Below, in pieces: positions 35,345 to 44,016 of a DNA stretch of 64,000 bases. The notes under the pieces are model-generated. The model searched no databases. It worked only from the letters and a program-made list of their open reading frames with translations, and was not told where the DNA came from. The stretch lies in assembly GCA_963726435.1 (NCBI GenBank), contig CAVSCJ010000006.1, forward strand, positions 310,001 through 374,000, in the 5' to 3' direction. Positions within the stretch are counted from its first letter, which is position 1, and every line of letters begins with the position of its first letter. The stretch is from PALSA-660 sp963726435 (GTDB lineage Bacteria; Actinomycetota; Coriobacteriia; Anaerosomatales; PALSA-660). A program made the translations under genes and the position numbers.

Positions 35345-35803
35345 CTACTGGCGCTGGTTGACCTTGCCCTGGAGGCGGTCGCGGCCGCGCTGGACGGCGG
35401 TCAGGAGCTTGCCGAGGTTGACCTCGAGGTTTGCGAGCATCTCGTCGGCGTAGTCCTCTGCGCCCAGGCGGATCTCGCGCTCCTGCTGGCGGGCGTCATC
35501 GAGGATGGATGCCGCCTGCTCGGCGGCGCGCCGGACGACCTCCTGCTCGGAAGCCATGGAGTCCGCGCGATCGCGCGCCTCTTCGAGGATGCGGTTGGCC
35601 TCCTTCTCGGCCTCTTCCAGCATCTCCTGACGTTCCTTGACGATCCAGCGCGCCTGCTTGAGCTCGTCGGGGAAGTTGCCCCGGATCTCATCGATGATCT
35701 CGTAGACCTTCTCGATGTCCACGAGGCGCCCGCGCATGAGAGGCAGGGAGCGACCGGTGTCCATCGCTTCTTCGATCCGGTCGATCAGGGCCATGACATC
35801 CAT
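35345..35803 (-). CDS. coiled-coil DivIVA/SepIVA-like protein
   Basis: 152 residues, highly charged and almost entirely helical: a long coiled coil from about residue 50 to 125 (KERQEMLEEAEKEANRILEE) after an N-terminal segment MALIDRIEEAMDTGRSLPLM. There are no membrane helices. It resembles DivIVA or F-type ATPase subunit b in composition only. Position beside DUF177 and rpmF matches SepIVA of mycobacteria (gene order SepIVA-DUF177), so a role in septation or cell-wall placement is inferred. It could instead be a generic coiled-coil protein. AGGAGAGG precedes the start. Confidence 0.75.
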   Translation of the reverse strand: MDVMALIDRIEEAMDTGRSLPLMRGRLVDIEKVYEIIDEIRGNFPDELKQARWIVKERQEMLEEAEKEANRILEEARDRADSMASEQEVVRRAAEQAASILDDARQQEREIRLGAEDYADEMLANLEVNLGKLLTAVQRGRDRLQGKVNQRQ

Positions 35804-35818
35804 CGTATTGGTCCTCTC

Positions 35819-36310
35819 CTACCGTCTCTGTCCGAGACGTTCTATCAGCCGCTCGTTCACGTGGGCGGGGACGAGCCCGGTGACCAGCCCCCCATGCCCG
35901 GCGATCTCCTTCACTGCTGAGGAACTCAGATACATGTACTCCGGGACCGAGACGATGAAAAGGGTCTCGATCGCATCGTCGAGCCGGTAGTTCAGCTGCG
36001 CCATCTGGAACTCGCGCTCGAAGTCCGTGACCGCGCGCAGCCCCTTCACGATGACGGTGGCCTGAACTTGCCGCGCCAAGTCTACCAGAAGCGAATCGAA
36101 CGGCTGGACGGTCACGTTGGCGAGATGGGAGGTGGCCCGGGCGACCATGTCGACCCTCTCTTCGACGCTGAAGAGCGGGCCGCCCGCCTTGTCCGGCGAC
36201 ACTGCCACGGCGACGACTACCTCGTCGAATATGCCTGCGGCTCGCTCGATGACGTCGAGGTGACCGTTGGTCATCGGATCGAACGTGCCGGGACAGAGCG
36301 CTCTCTTCAT
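35819..36310 (-). CDS. coaD: phosphopantetheine adenylyltransferase
   Basis: Penultimate step of coenzyme A synthesis. The ATG at 36310 overlaps the rsmD stop, giving 163 residues. Motifs: CPGTFDPMTNGHLDVIERA (nucleotidyltransferase TxGH-like site), VKGLRAVTDFEREFQMA and SSSAVKEIA near the C terminus. rsmD-coaD adjacency is standard. Confidence 0.97.
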   Translation of the reverse strand: MKRALCPGTFDPMTNGHLDVIERAAGIFDEVVVAVAVSPDKAGGPLFSVEERVDMVARATSHLANVTVQPFDSLLVDLARQVQATVIVKGLRAVTDFEREFQMAQLNYRLDDAIETLFIVSVPEYMYLSSSAVKEIAGHGGLVTGLVPAHVNERLIERLGQRR

Positions 36311-36891
36311 TCGACCCTCCCCTCGCCGTAGTACCTCAACAGCGTCACCGACGTGTCGCCGTAGCGGTAGGTGCGCTCCTGTGCGAAACCCTCGGGCTCC
36401 GGCACGGAACCTCCGGCACCGTGCTCCCAAGCTAGAGCCGCGCCCACGATTATCGCACCGGTTGCTCCCAACGCGGTAAGGCGCGCCGCGACCCGCGTCT
36501 GGTCGATTCTATAGGGGGGGTCGCAGAACAGCAAAGCGAACGGGCCGGCAGTGCCGACGCGGGAGCCGGCGGCCCCGAGGACGTCGCCCTCGACGACCTT
36601 CACGCGGTCGGCGACACCGAGCGCCGCGACGTTCTCGGCGATGGCGCGCAGCGCTCCCCTGTCTCGCTCGACGAGCACTGCACGGCCCGCCCCGCGTGAA
36701 AGGGCCTCGAGAGCGAGCGCTCCCGAGCCGGCGAAGAGGTCGAGAACCGCCCCACCGCCCAGGTCCGAGCCCAGGCGGCCGACGAGCGAGGACATCAGCG
36801 CCTCGCGCACGCGGTCGCTCGTGGGGCGCGTTCCCTCTCCTTTGGGTGCGACCAAGCGCCGGCCCTTGAACGCTCCGCCGACGATCCTCAT
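36307..36891 (-). CDS. rsmD: 16S rRNA (guanine-966-N2)-methyltransferase
   Basis: Rossmann methyltransferase of the small subunit. ATG 36891 (MRIVGGAFKGRRLVAPKGEG) overlaps the recG stop and gives 194 residues. VLDLFAGSGALALEALSRGA is the SAM site and LLFCDPPYR the NPPY-type catalytic motif. It continues the recG-rsmD-coaD run of four-base overlaps. Confidence 0.95.
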   Translation of the reverse strand: MRIVGGAFKGRRLVAPKGEGTRPTSDRVREALMSSLVGRLGSDLGGGAVLDLFAGSGALALEALSRGAGRAVLVERDRGALRAIAENVAALGVADRVKVVEGDVLGAAGSRVGTAGPFALLFCDPPYRIDQTRVAARLTALGATGAIIVGAALAWEHGAGGSVPEPEGFAQERTYRYGDTSVTLLRYYGEGRVE

Positions 36892-38993
36892 CCGCTGCTC
36901 ACCCATTCCCAGTCGCGTCCGTAGCTGCGACGCACCGCGACCATCAGCGGGGCGTTCCTCGCATCCTCGAGATGCGGGTCCTTCGCGACGATATCGTGGG
37001 CGTCGCCGCGCGCGGCCTCCACCAGGTCTGAGTCGCGCACGATCGAGGCGAGCCGCAGCTCCGGAAGGCCGTGCTGCCTTTCTCCGAGCACCTGCCCCTC
37101 GCCTCTCAGCCGCAGGTCCTGCTCGGCGAGGTCGAAGCCATCGGCTGTCGAGGTGATCGCCTTCATGCGCTGGCGGCCCTCCCCTGTCTTCGGGTCCGCG
37201 AAGAGCAGGACCTCGCCCCCGTGTTCGCCGCGGCCGACGCGCCCCCGGAGCTGGTGGAGCTGGGCGAGCCCGAACCGGTCGGCGTCCTCGATGATCATGA
37301 TCGTTGCGTTGGCGACGTCGACCCCGACCTCGACCACCGTGGTGGCGACCAGGATGTCCAGCGAGCCATTCACGAACGAGGCCATCGCCGCGGCCTTCTC
37401 CTGGGAGCGCATCTGGCCGGTGAGAAGGCCCACGCGCAGTCCCTTGAACACGCGGGTCCGAAGCCGCTCCGCCTCTCGAACGGCGGCCTTCGCCTCCAGA
37501 ACGTCGGACTCGTCCACCAGCGCGCAGATCACGTAGGCCTGGCGTCCCTGCGCCACCGCGGCGCGCACCGAAGCGTAGGCCTCATCGCGCCCGGACTTGG
37601 GCACGAGGCGCGTCGTGACGCGCTCGCGCTCGCGTCCGGGGGGCGACATGCGTAAGTAGCTTGCGTCGAGATCGCCGTAGAGAGTGAGCGCCAGAGAGCG
37701 GGGAATGGGCGTGGCGGTCATGACCAGCAGGTCGGCCGCCTCCCCCTTGCCCCGCAGTCCCAGTCGTTGTGTGACCCCGAACCTGTGCTGCTCGTCCACG
37801 ATCGCGAGGGTCAGGTGCCTGAACGTGACGGACTCGGTTAGCAGCGCGTGCGTCCCGAGCAGCACGGAGACCTCTCCGGACGCCACGCCAGCGAGCATCT
37901 CGCGGCGCTGTGCCGCTGCGGTGGAACCGGTCAGCAGCCTCCACGTCACCCCGGCGGTGTCGAGCAACTCCCCGACCGCGCGGGCGTACTGGCGCGCCAG
38001 CACCTCCGTCGGCGCCATCATCGCCGCTTGGGTCCCCGAGTCGGCCACGGCGGACAGGGCGATGGCAGCCACCGCGGTCTTGCCGGTGCCCACATCGCCA
38101 AGGAGCATGCGGTTCATGGGCCGGGCGCCGGCCATGTCGGCGAGGATCTCCGCGCTCGCCGTCAACTGGTCCGAGGTCAGCTCGAAGGGCAGCGCGGCCA
38201 GCAGCGCGGCGCGGTGCGGGCCGTCGATGCGATGCGCGTGCCCGCGCCTCTCCTCGACTATGGCGTGGCGCCGCAGCGCCATCCCGAGCTGGATGGCGAG
38301 CAGCTCGTCGTAGGCGAGCCGGCGCCTCGCTGCGTCGCGGGCCTCGAGGTCCTCGGGGAAGTGGATGGCGCGGATCGCGGAGGCGAGCGGGACCAGTTCC
38401 CGCTCGATCCGGAGTGCGGCCGGCAGCGGATCGGGCAAGTCGCCGAACTGATCAAGCGCTTCCGCTACAAGTCGCCGGATCCAGTTGGACGACAGCCCCT
38501 CGGTGGCCGGATGGACCGGCAGGATCCGGCCGAGCCACGAGGCGTCGTCGGAGGATCCCAGACGTTCGACGAAGGGCGAGCGCATCTGGCGCAGGCCGTA
38601 CTCCATCGTGACGGTTCCCGCGAAGGCGACGCGGTCGCCTGGCCGGAAGCGCTGCTGGAGGTAAGGCTGGTTGAACCAGACGCCCACGAGCACACCACTG
38701 TCGTCCACGAGAGCCACCTCGGTGATGCTCAGCCGTGGACGCGGGCGCTTGACCACGACCTCGTGGACGGTGCCCACCGCGGTCGCCTCGGCGCCCAGCG
38801 GCAGCGAGCCCAGCGGCGCCGTCGTGCGCAGATCCAGCCATCGGCTCGGGTAGTGCCTCAGCAAGTCCTCGACCGTGCGCACGCCCACGCGCGCGAGCGC
38901 CTCCGCGCGCGGGGCATCGACGAATCTGACGCCCGTGACGGGCTCATCGAGTGCGGTGAGTCGCAATGCGCGTTGCACGCCAGCGCGGCTCAC
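36888..38993 (-). CDS. recG: ATP-dependent DNA helicase RecG
   Basis: Branched-DNA helicase that remodels stalled forks. 701 residues from GTG 38993. N-terminal wedge (OB) domain, then Walker A in LLGDVGTGKTAVAAIA near residue 300, the DEQH box IVDEQHRFGV, motif III MTATPIPRSL, and motif VI in QLHQLRGRVGRGEHGG. It lies 7 bases after degV. Confidence 0.97.
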   Translation of the reverse strand: MSRAGVQRALRLTALDEPVTGVRFVDAPRAEALARVGVRTVEDLLRHYPSRWLDLRTTAPLGSLPLGAEATAVGTVHEVVVKRPRPRLSITEVALVDDSGVLVGVWFNQPYLQQRFRPGDRVAFAGTVTMEYGLRQMRSPFVERLGSSDDASWLGRILPVHPATEGLSSNWIRRLVAEALDQFGDLPDPLPAALRIERELVPLASAIRAIHFPEDLEARDAARRRLAYDELLAIQLGMALRRHAIVEERRGHAHRIDGPHRAALLAALPFELTSDQLTASAEILADMAGARPMNRMLLGDVGTGKTAVAAIALSAVADSGTQAAMMAPTEVLARQYARAVGELLDTAGVTWRLLTGSTAAAQRREMLAGVASGEVSVLLGTHALLTESVTFRHLTLAIVDEQHRFGVTQRLGLRGKGEAADLLVMTATPIPRSLALTLYGDLDASYLRMSPPGRERERVTTRLVPKSGRDEAYASVRAAVAQGRQAYVICALVDESDVLEAKAAVREAERLRTRVFKGLRVGLLTGQMRSQEKAAAMASFVNGSLDILVATTVVEVGVDVANATIMIIEDADRFGLAQLHQLRGRVGRGEHGGEVLLFADPKTGEGRQRMKAITSTADGFDLAEQDLRLRGEGQVLGERQHGLPELRLASIVRDSDLVEAARGDAHDIVAKDPHLEDARNAPLMVAVRRSYGRDWEWVSSG

Positions 38994-39000
38994 GTGCGGG

Positions 39001-39852
39001 TCACCCCGCGGGCGCGTACGCTACGCCGACCGCGCGCGGACCGACGTGCGTGCCTATGACGGAGCCGATCTCGTCGACCGAGACAGAGAGTATCTCGGTA
39101 CCCGCCGACCGGATCGCGTTCAGGAGCTCGTCGGCCAGGTTCTGCGCCACGGCGTGGACGACGACGATCTTGAGCGGCCCGAGCTTCCGTGAACGGTCGG
39201 CGACGTGCTCCGCCATCTCGCGGATCGCCTTGTTCGTGCCCTTGCTCTTCTTGAAGGGCTCGATCACGCCGCCACGCACCTGAAGGACCGGCTTGATGTT
39301 GAGCAGCGCCGCCGCCATGCCCTGGGCGCGGCCGGCGCGACCGCCCTTGACGAGGTAGTCCAGGGTGTCCAGTACGAAGAAGAGCTCGGTGCGGGCCGCG
39401 GCGTCCACGGCCGACTTCTCCACCGCGTCCAGATTCTTGCCCGCGTCGCGGGCCTCACACGCGGCTTCGATCGCGAAGTCCATGCCGGCCGAGACGAACG
39501 TCGTGTCGACCACGCGGACGGGGACTGGCGACGTCTCCGCGGCCATGAGCGCGGACTCCATGGTCCCCGACAGCTTCGCGGACAGGTGGATGGAGACGAT
39601 GCCCTCGGCGCCTTCGTTCGCGAGGCGCTGATAGACGTCGGCGAACTCGCCGGGCGTCGGCTGCGAAGTGGTAGGCAGCTGTGCCGCGACCCGGAGCTTC
39701 GGGTAGAAGTCGGCGGGCATGAAGTCGGTCCAGTCGCGGTAGGTAGTGTCTCCGAAGTGGAGCTTGAGCGGGACCATGGTGACGCCGATCGCTGCGAGCG
39801 CGGCCGGGCCGCGATCGCACGTGCTGTCGGTGACCACTGCGATCCGAGGCAT
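39001..39852 (-). CDS. DegV family protein (FakB-type fatty-acid binding)
   Basis: Binds a fatty acid and presents it to the FakA kinase, forming acyl-phosphate for phospholipid synthesis. 283 residues: IAVVTDSTCDRGPAALAAIG at the N terminus, LPTTSQPTPGEFADVY with the T-S-Q-P loop, HLSAKLSGTMESA and LDYLVKGGRAGRAQGMAA. It immediately follows fakA, consistent with a FakA/FakB pair, and lies upstream of recG. Confidence 0.94.
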   Translation of the reverse strand: MPRIAVVTDSTCDRGPAALAAIGVTMVPLKLHFGDTTYRDWTDFMPADFYPKLRVAAQLPTTSQPTPGEFADVYQRLANEGAEGIVSIHLSAKLSGTMESALMAAETSPVPVRVVDTTFVSAGMDFAIEAACEARDAGKNLDAVEKSAVDAAARTELFFVLDTLDYLVKGGRAGRAQGMAAALLNIKPVLQVRGGVIEPFKKSKGTNKAIREMAEHVADRSRKLGPLKIVVVHAVAQNLADELLNAIRSAGTEILSVSVDEIGSVIGTHVGPRAVGVAYAPAG

Positions 39853-39865
39853 GCCGGTACCTCCC

Positions 39866-41486
39866 CTATTCGACGGACATGATCAGCGGGTAGAGCGGTT
39901 GCTCTCCGCGGTGCGTCTCGATCTCCAGGTCCGGGTGCGACGCCGAGATCGCGTCGGCGATCTTCTTCATCGCGGCGTCGTCGAGGTCCTCGCCTGCCAG
40001 CAGCGTCACTGTCTCGCCGTCCTCGACGAGGATGTCGAGAAGACGCTGTCGCCACGTCGGCGACATCGTCTCCGACCACTTCGATCTCGTGGTCGGAGAT
40101 GCCGATGATCTGGCCCTTCTTGATCGGGCCGGCCTTTCCCTTGGAGTTCTTGATGGCCGTGGTGACCTCTCCGGTGCGCACGGCCTCCGCCGCCTCGGTC
40201 ATCGCGGCGACGTTCTCCTCCACCGTCGCGTCGGGGTCGGCGGCGAGAAGCGCCGAGAACGCCTGGGGGACCGAGGTCGTGGGCACGACGGCGACGGGCT
40301 TGGATGCGACGCCGATCGTCTGATTCGCGGCGAGGATGATGTTGCGGTTGTTGGGCAGTACGACCACGGCCCGTGCCGGCACCCGGTCGACCGCCTGCAG
40401 CAGCTCGGCCGTCGAGGGGTTCATGGTCTGGCCGCCGGCGACGACCTCGTCGACCCCGAGGCTCTTCAGGATGTCCGCCAGCCCCTTGCCCGCGGCTACC
40501 GCCACGAAGCCGAGCGGTTTCGATGCGGCAGCAGCGCGCAGTGCTTCGGCGCGCGCCTCGGTCTGCCGGCGCATGTTGTGGATGTGCACCTCGGCGACCT
40601 CACCGAGGGCCTGCGCGTACGCCAGCGCTTGCGACGGGTCGTCGGTGTGAACGTGGATCTTGAGCTCGTCGGCGGAGCCGACAACGAGTTGAGAGCCTCC
40701 ATGCGAGGCCATGAAGTCCTCGATCGCGTCGCGGTCGAGGTCGTGACCGAAGAGCAGGAACTCGGTGCAGTAGAGGAACTCCGTGTCGTCCCAGTCGTTG
40801 GCGGAGCCCGTCTCCAGAATAGGGAGCGCGGAGGTGACGGTCACGTCGAAGGTGCGGAGCCCCTTACCCTGGATGGCGGACGCGAATCCCTCCATCAGGA
40901 TGGCGAGCCCGTAGCCGCCTGCGTCGACGACGCCGGCTTCCTTGAGGACGGGCAGGAGGTCCGGCGTGCGCTTGACCGAGGCGTAGGCCTCGTCGACCGC
41001 AGCGGCCATCACGCCTCCTATGTCGGCGCCGTTCTCCGCCGCCGGCTTCGCCGCTTCGGCTGCGTCGCGCAGGACGGTGAGGATCGTTCCTTCCACCGGG
41101 CGCCTCACGGCCTGGAATGCAACGGCGACAGAGCGTTCGAGGCATGAGGAGATCATCGCGCCGTCCACGTGGTCCGCTGCCGCGAGGGGCTCGCACAGTC
41201 CCCGCAGTATCTGGCTGAGGATGACTCCCGAGTTGCCGCGCGCTCCCATGAGAGAGCTGTGGGTGATGGCGTGGCAGACGTCGGCCAGAGCAGCGTCGGC
41301 TCCGAGCTTGCCTACCTCCGCCACGACCGAGTCCATGGTCAGCGACATGTTGGTGCCCGTGTCGCCATCGGGGACGGGGAACACGTTGAGGCGGTTCACC
41401 TCGTCGCGCTTGAGCTTGAGTGCGTCAGCAGCGGCGTTGATGAGGGATATCGCGGACGGTATGTCGCGAGGCGGACCGTCGCTCAC
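39866..41486 (-). CDS. fakA: DAK2/DhaL fatty acid kinase FakA, reading frame broken once
   Basis: ATP-dependent kinase of FakB-bound fatty acids. GTG 41486 overlaps the asp23 stop. The N-terminal DhaL domain shows NVFPVPDGDTGTNMSLTM and HSSLMGARGNSGVILSQILR; a middle domain and a DegV-like C-terminal domain follow (LPNNRNIILAANQ). Near 40050-40056 the frame shifts after EVVGDDVADVA; the other frame continues RQRLLDILVEDGETVTLLAG to the stop at 39866 (YPLIMSVE). The joined protein is about 540 residues, complete. Confidence 0.9.
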
Positions 41487-41830
41487 TTGCGGACCTTGAT
41501 GCCTTGGATGTGCACGTGCACGGCGTCCACGCGCACCTCGGCGTTGCAGCTGACGACGTACGTCACCCGGTCGGACATGTTGTGGGCGACCTCGGCCAGG
41601 TTCGTCCCGTACTCGGCGACGACGTAGAGGTCTATGACGACGCCTTCGCCGTCGCTCGTCACGCGAACGCCTTTGCGGAGCTTGTCGAGCGACAGGAGCT
41701 GAGCGACGCCGTCGCGCAGCGTGGGGCTGGCCATCCCGACGATCCCGTAGCACTCGAGGGCGGCGTAGCCGGCGATGTCCGCGAGGACGTCGTTGCCTAT
41801 CTTGATCTCACCGGTGCAGGGTGCGGTCAT
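41483..41830 (-). CDS. Asp23/Gls24 family envelope stress protein
   Basis: Small alkaline-shock-type protein; in Gram-positive bacteria members coat the inner membrane via an anchor. 115 residues, with IGNDVLADIAGYAALECYGI and IDLYVVAEYGTNLAEVAHNM typical of the YloU subgroup usually encoded next to fakA. Four-base overlaps join it to both neighbours. No membrane segment is seen, so it acts in the cytosol. Confidence 0.93.
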   Translation of the reverse strand: MTAPCTGEIKIGNDVLADIAGYAALECYGIVGMASPTLRDGVAQLLSLDKLRKGVRVTSDGEGVVIDLYVVAEYGTNLAEVAHNMSDRVTYVVSCNAEVRVDAVHVHIQGIKVRK

Positions 41831-42045
41831 GCTCCCACCTCATCGTGATCGGTTCGAAGGGCGTTCAGATCGGCGATCAGGCCGTCGACGGCGATGTCGT
41901 GCATCGAGGCGACCGAGGAGAGGGTCTCCATGTCCGCCGCGAGGCACATCGGGCACGCGAGGCCGTAGCGCTCGAACACGGCCGCGGAGCCTTCCGCTGA
42001 GTTGAGCACGTCGCGGATGAGCGTCTCTCGCGTATAGTGCGTCAT
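41827..42045 (-). CDS. DUF1858 domain protein
   Basis: 72 residues from ATG 42045, a single DUF1858 domain of the kind linked to hybrid-cluster and disulfide redox proteins: RDVLNSAEGSAAVFERYG followed by LACPMCLAADMETLSSVA. The CPMC pair could be redox active or bind metal. It overlaps the asp23 start by four bases and heads the asp23-fakA-degV set, an arrangement I would not have predicted. The biochemical role is unknown. Confidence 0.85.
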   Translation of the reverse strand: MTHYTRETLIRDVLNSAEGSAAVFERYGLACPMCLAADMETLSSVASMHDIAVDGLIADLNALRTDHDEVGA

Positions 42046-42162
42046 CGCCCGTCCCGTTCTCGTCTGCCCGGATCGTCGAAGGGCCACGCCCTCCGCGGTG
42101 CGCTTCGGAGTATAACCGCCCGCGGCCGGGTCGCGCACCGTCTCCGCGGGTCGGAAGGCGCC

Positions 42163-42192
42163 TTGAGGAGCGCGTCCTTCCTGTGCTACCAT
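42163..42192 (+). promoter_or_regulatory. promoter of rpmB
   Basis: TTGAGG (42163-42168), 18-base spacer, TACCAT (42187-42192) with TG just upstream (extended -10). It leaves a leader of about 65 bases before the rpmB ATG and diverges from the DUF1858 operon. Confidence 0.65.
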
Positions 42193-42265
42193 GCCGTGCG
42201 CTTTGCCTCACCGAAACCACGCCCGCGCCTTCGACCGCGTCGGGTAGACCCGAGGAGATCTCAAG

Positions 42266-42454
42266 ATGTCGCAGGTATGCAGCGTGTGCGGGAAGCACCC
42301 CTCCGCGGGCCGCAACGTCAGCCACTCGCATCGCGTCACCAACCGCACCATACGTCCGAACATCCAGAGCGTGCACGCGGTCGTCGACGGCGCCGTCAAG
42401 AAGATCAACGTGTGCACCAAGTGCATGAAGGCCGGCAAGGTCACCCGCGCCTAG
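42266..42454 (+). CDS. rpmB: 50S ribosomal protein L28
   Basis: Large-subunit protein, 62 residues, normal. MSQVCSVCGKHPSAGRNVSH and the later NVCTKCMKAGK supply four cysteines, so a zinc-binding version. It is divergent from the DUF1858 operon. A strong terminator follows at 42497-42528. Confidence 0.96.
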   Translation: MSQVCSVCGKHPSAGRNVSHSHRVTNRTIRPNIQSVHAVVDGAVKKINVCTKCMKAGKVTRA

Positions 42455-42496
42455 GGGCCGAGGCGACGCCCCAAGGCCGACACCGAACTGATCGCA

Positions 42497-42528
42497 CAAG
42501 AGAGCGCCGGACATCCGGCGCTCTCTTG
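42497..42528. terminator. bidirectional terminator between rpmB and thiN
   Basis: Perfect 14-bp stem (CAAGAGAGCGCCGG and complement) with a 4-base loop between the two convergent genes. The plus strand has a T-rich end (TTGTTG). The stem can serve both the rpmB and thiN transcripts. Confidence 0.85.
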
Positions 42529-42556
42529 TTGTGCTCCTGCGGACGGGCGGCGGACG

Positions 42557-43198
42557 TCAGACGACGATGTCGTTCGCTATCACGACGAGACTGCCGCGCC
42601 GCACCCTCACCCTCACGTCGGCTCCGAGGGCCTCGTTGCTGACTCCGCGACCGCTGAGCGCCTCCATAGAGGCCTCCCTCAACTCCCAGCGACCTCCGAG
42701 CTCGGTGACGCCCTCGCAGTGCTCGAGGGCGAGGATGCTGTAGCTCGTGCCGCACGTGAGCGTCAGCTGGATCGGGCGGCCCGGAGAGCACGGCCAGGCG
42801 CGCCAGGTCGGCTCCGCGATCCGGGCCCCCTTGCCGGCGCGCATCACCAGCCCGAGCGCGGCGAGCGTGTGATCGAGCCGCTGAGAGAACGCGGCGGTCA
42901 GGCAGATCGGGAGCGTCCACAGGTCCTGCGCCACCGCCACCGCCAGCTCGAGATCGGTCGCGTCCTTGTCCGCAGGATGGACCTCGAGGCGGACGCCCTG
43001 GCGTTCCAGGCCGTCGAGCTCGTCGGGGTCGGCGCTGTCGAAGTCGCCGACGACGACGTCGGGAAGCCTCCCGAGCGAGGCACACCACTCGCCGGCGGCG
43101 TCTGCCGCCACGACCGCGGCCGCCGACGCGAGCAGACCTCTGTAGAAGTCTTCCGAATCCGGCGCGGGAGCCGCGCCGACCACGACAACCTCAGTCAT
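42557..43198 (-). CDS. thiN: thiamine pyrophosphokinase
   Basis: Converts thiamine to thiamine diphosphate. ATG 43198 overlaps the thiT stop (ATGA), giving 213 residues. Motifs: VVVGDFDSADPDELDGLE and HPADKDATDLELAVAVA, the catalytic acidic and Lys segments, and SQRLDHTLAALGL. Together with thiT it forms a thiamine uptake and salvage pair under a candidate TPP riboswitch. Confidence 0.93.
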   Translation of the reverse strand: MTEVVVVGAAPAPDSEDFYRGLLASAAAVVAADAAGEWCASLGRLPDVVVGDFDSADPDELDGLERQGVRLEVHPADKDATDLELAVAVAQDLWTLPICLTAAFSQRLDHTLAALGLVMRAGKGARIAEPTWRAWPCSPGRPIQLTLTCGTSYSILALEHCEGVTELGGRWELREASMEALSGRGVSNEALGADVRVRVRRGSLVVIANDIVV

Positions 43199-43763
43199 TC
43201 GGCAGGAACCGCCCTCTCCAGCACAGGAAGAACGACGAGTGTCGCCACCAAGCATAAGACCGCGGAGGGTCCCATGTACGTCGCGTTGTAGATGAGCGAG
43301 TAGAGTGCCACGGGCTGCCCGGCGGGCGCGTACGCTCCGAAGAAGACGACCCCCGAGACGAAGTGGGCGGCGAAGCGTGCGGTCATGGCGAGAACGGCCA
43401 ATGGTGTCGCGGTCCCGAGCATGGCGGATGCCGTCCTGCCCGAAGCGATCCGAGTGTGGAAGCGCTCGCGAGCCGAGACCCGCGATGCCGACCAGGCCGT
43501 AGGCCACGGCGTAGTCGAGCAGGAACTGCGCCCAGTGCACTATCGCCACCGGATCGATCGTGTAGTTGAGCAGGCCGTAGGCGGCGCCGGTCACGACTCC
43601 CGGCCCGGCGCCGCGGCGTAGTGCGAACACCAGGATCGGCAGCATGTCGAGGGACACCGAGCCCCCGAACGGGAGCTTGAAGAGCATGAATCTGCCCAAG
43701 ACGTAGGCCAAGGCGATCGTGAGTCCCGCCTCGACCATCACTCGGGTGCGGTTCGCGGCCATA
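43195..43763 (-). CDS. thiT: ThiT-like thiamine ECF transporter S component, reading frame broken once
   Basis: Substrate-binding membrane subunit for thiamine uptake, working with shared ECF-A/A'/T proteins. ATG 43763 has GGAGGG five bases upstream. The first frame gives helices with FGGSVSLDMLPILVFALRRG and VHWAQFLLDYAVAYGLVGI. Near 43462-43474 the frame shifts; the second gives ARFAAHFVSGVVFFGAYAPA and YSLIYNATYMGPSAVLCLVA, ending at 43195. Both halves match ThiT (GGSxSLxMLPI and HFxSGVxFFGxYAP). Joined length is about 188 residues, normal for the family. Confidence 0.87.
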
Positions 43764-43841
43764 GGTGCCCTCCTTCCGCCAGGCGCCATCGCGGCACCTG
43801 TGTCGTCGACCGCGGGAGGAAGAGCGAACGGGGTGGAGGTG

Positions 43842-43948
43842 CCGTCCCCGCACCGTCGTGCGGCGCCGCATTATCGGCGCCGTCATCCTCGGTCGCGGCC
43901 GTCTTTCCGGCCGCCTCTCAGCCGCGATCCACGCGGCTCCCGGAACGG
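43842..43948 (-). promoter_or_regulatory. candidate TPP riboswitch (THI element) upstream of thiT-thiN
   Basis: Minus-strand leader of thiT. A 7-bp helix, CCGTTCC with GGGGACGG, closes the element (P1). Inside are GGGAGCC, a short hairpin (P3), GGCTGAGAGG containing the invariant CTGAGA (43916-43921), a P3a-like hairpin (GCGGCCG), GACC, and a hairpin whose loop is ATAATG, as in loop L5 of TPP aptamers (43862-43881). The downstream TGATC and GCG(A/T)AGGGA strands are not conserved, so it is divergent or altered by sequence errors. Function fits: the genes import and phosphorylate thiamine. Confidence 0.55.
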
Positions 43949-44016
43949 TCCTTGCCAAGCTGCGGCGGTAGCTCGCCGCGGGTCCGATCCTAGCACCCGG
44001 ACACAGGTGGAGGACG

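Noticed and set aside
42557..43789. Continuous frame that would join a ThiT N-terminal half to thiamine pyrophosphokinase
   Set aside because: The middle of this frame is unrelated to either family. The true ThiT C-terminal half lies in another frame and ends with a four-base overlap at thiN, so it is an artefact of the frame break.
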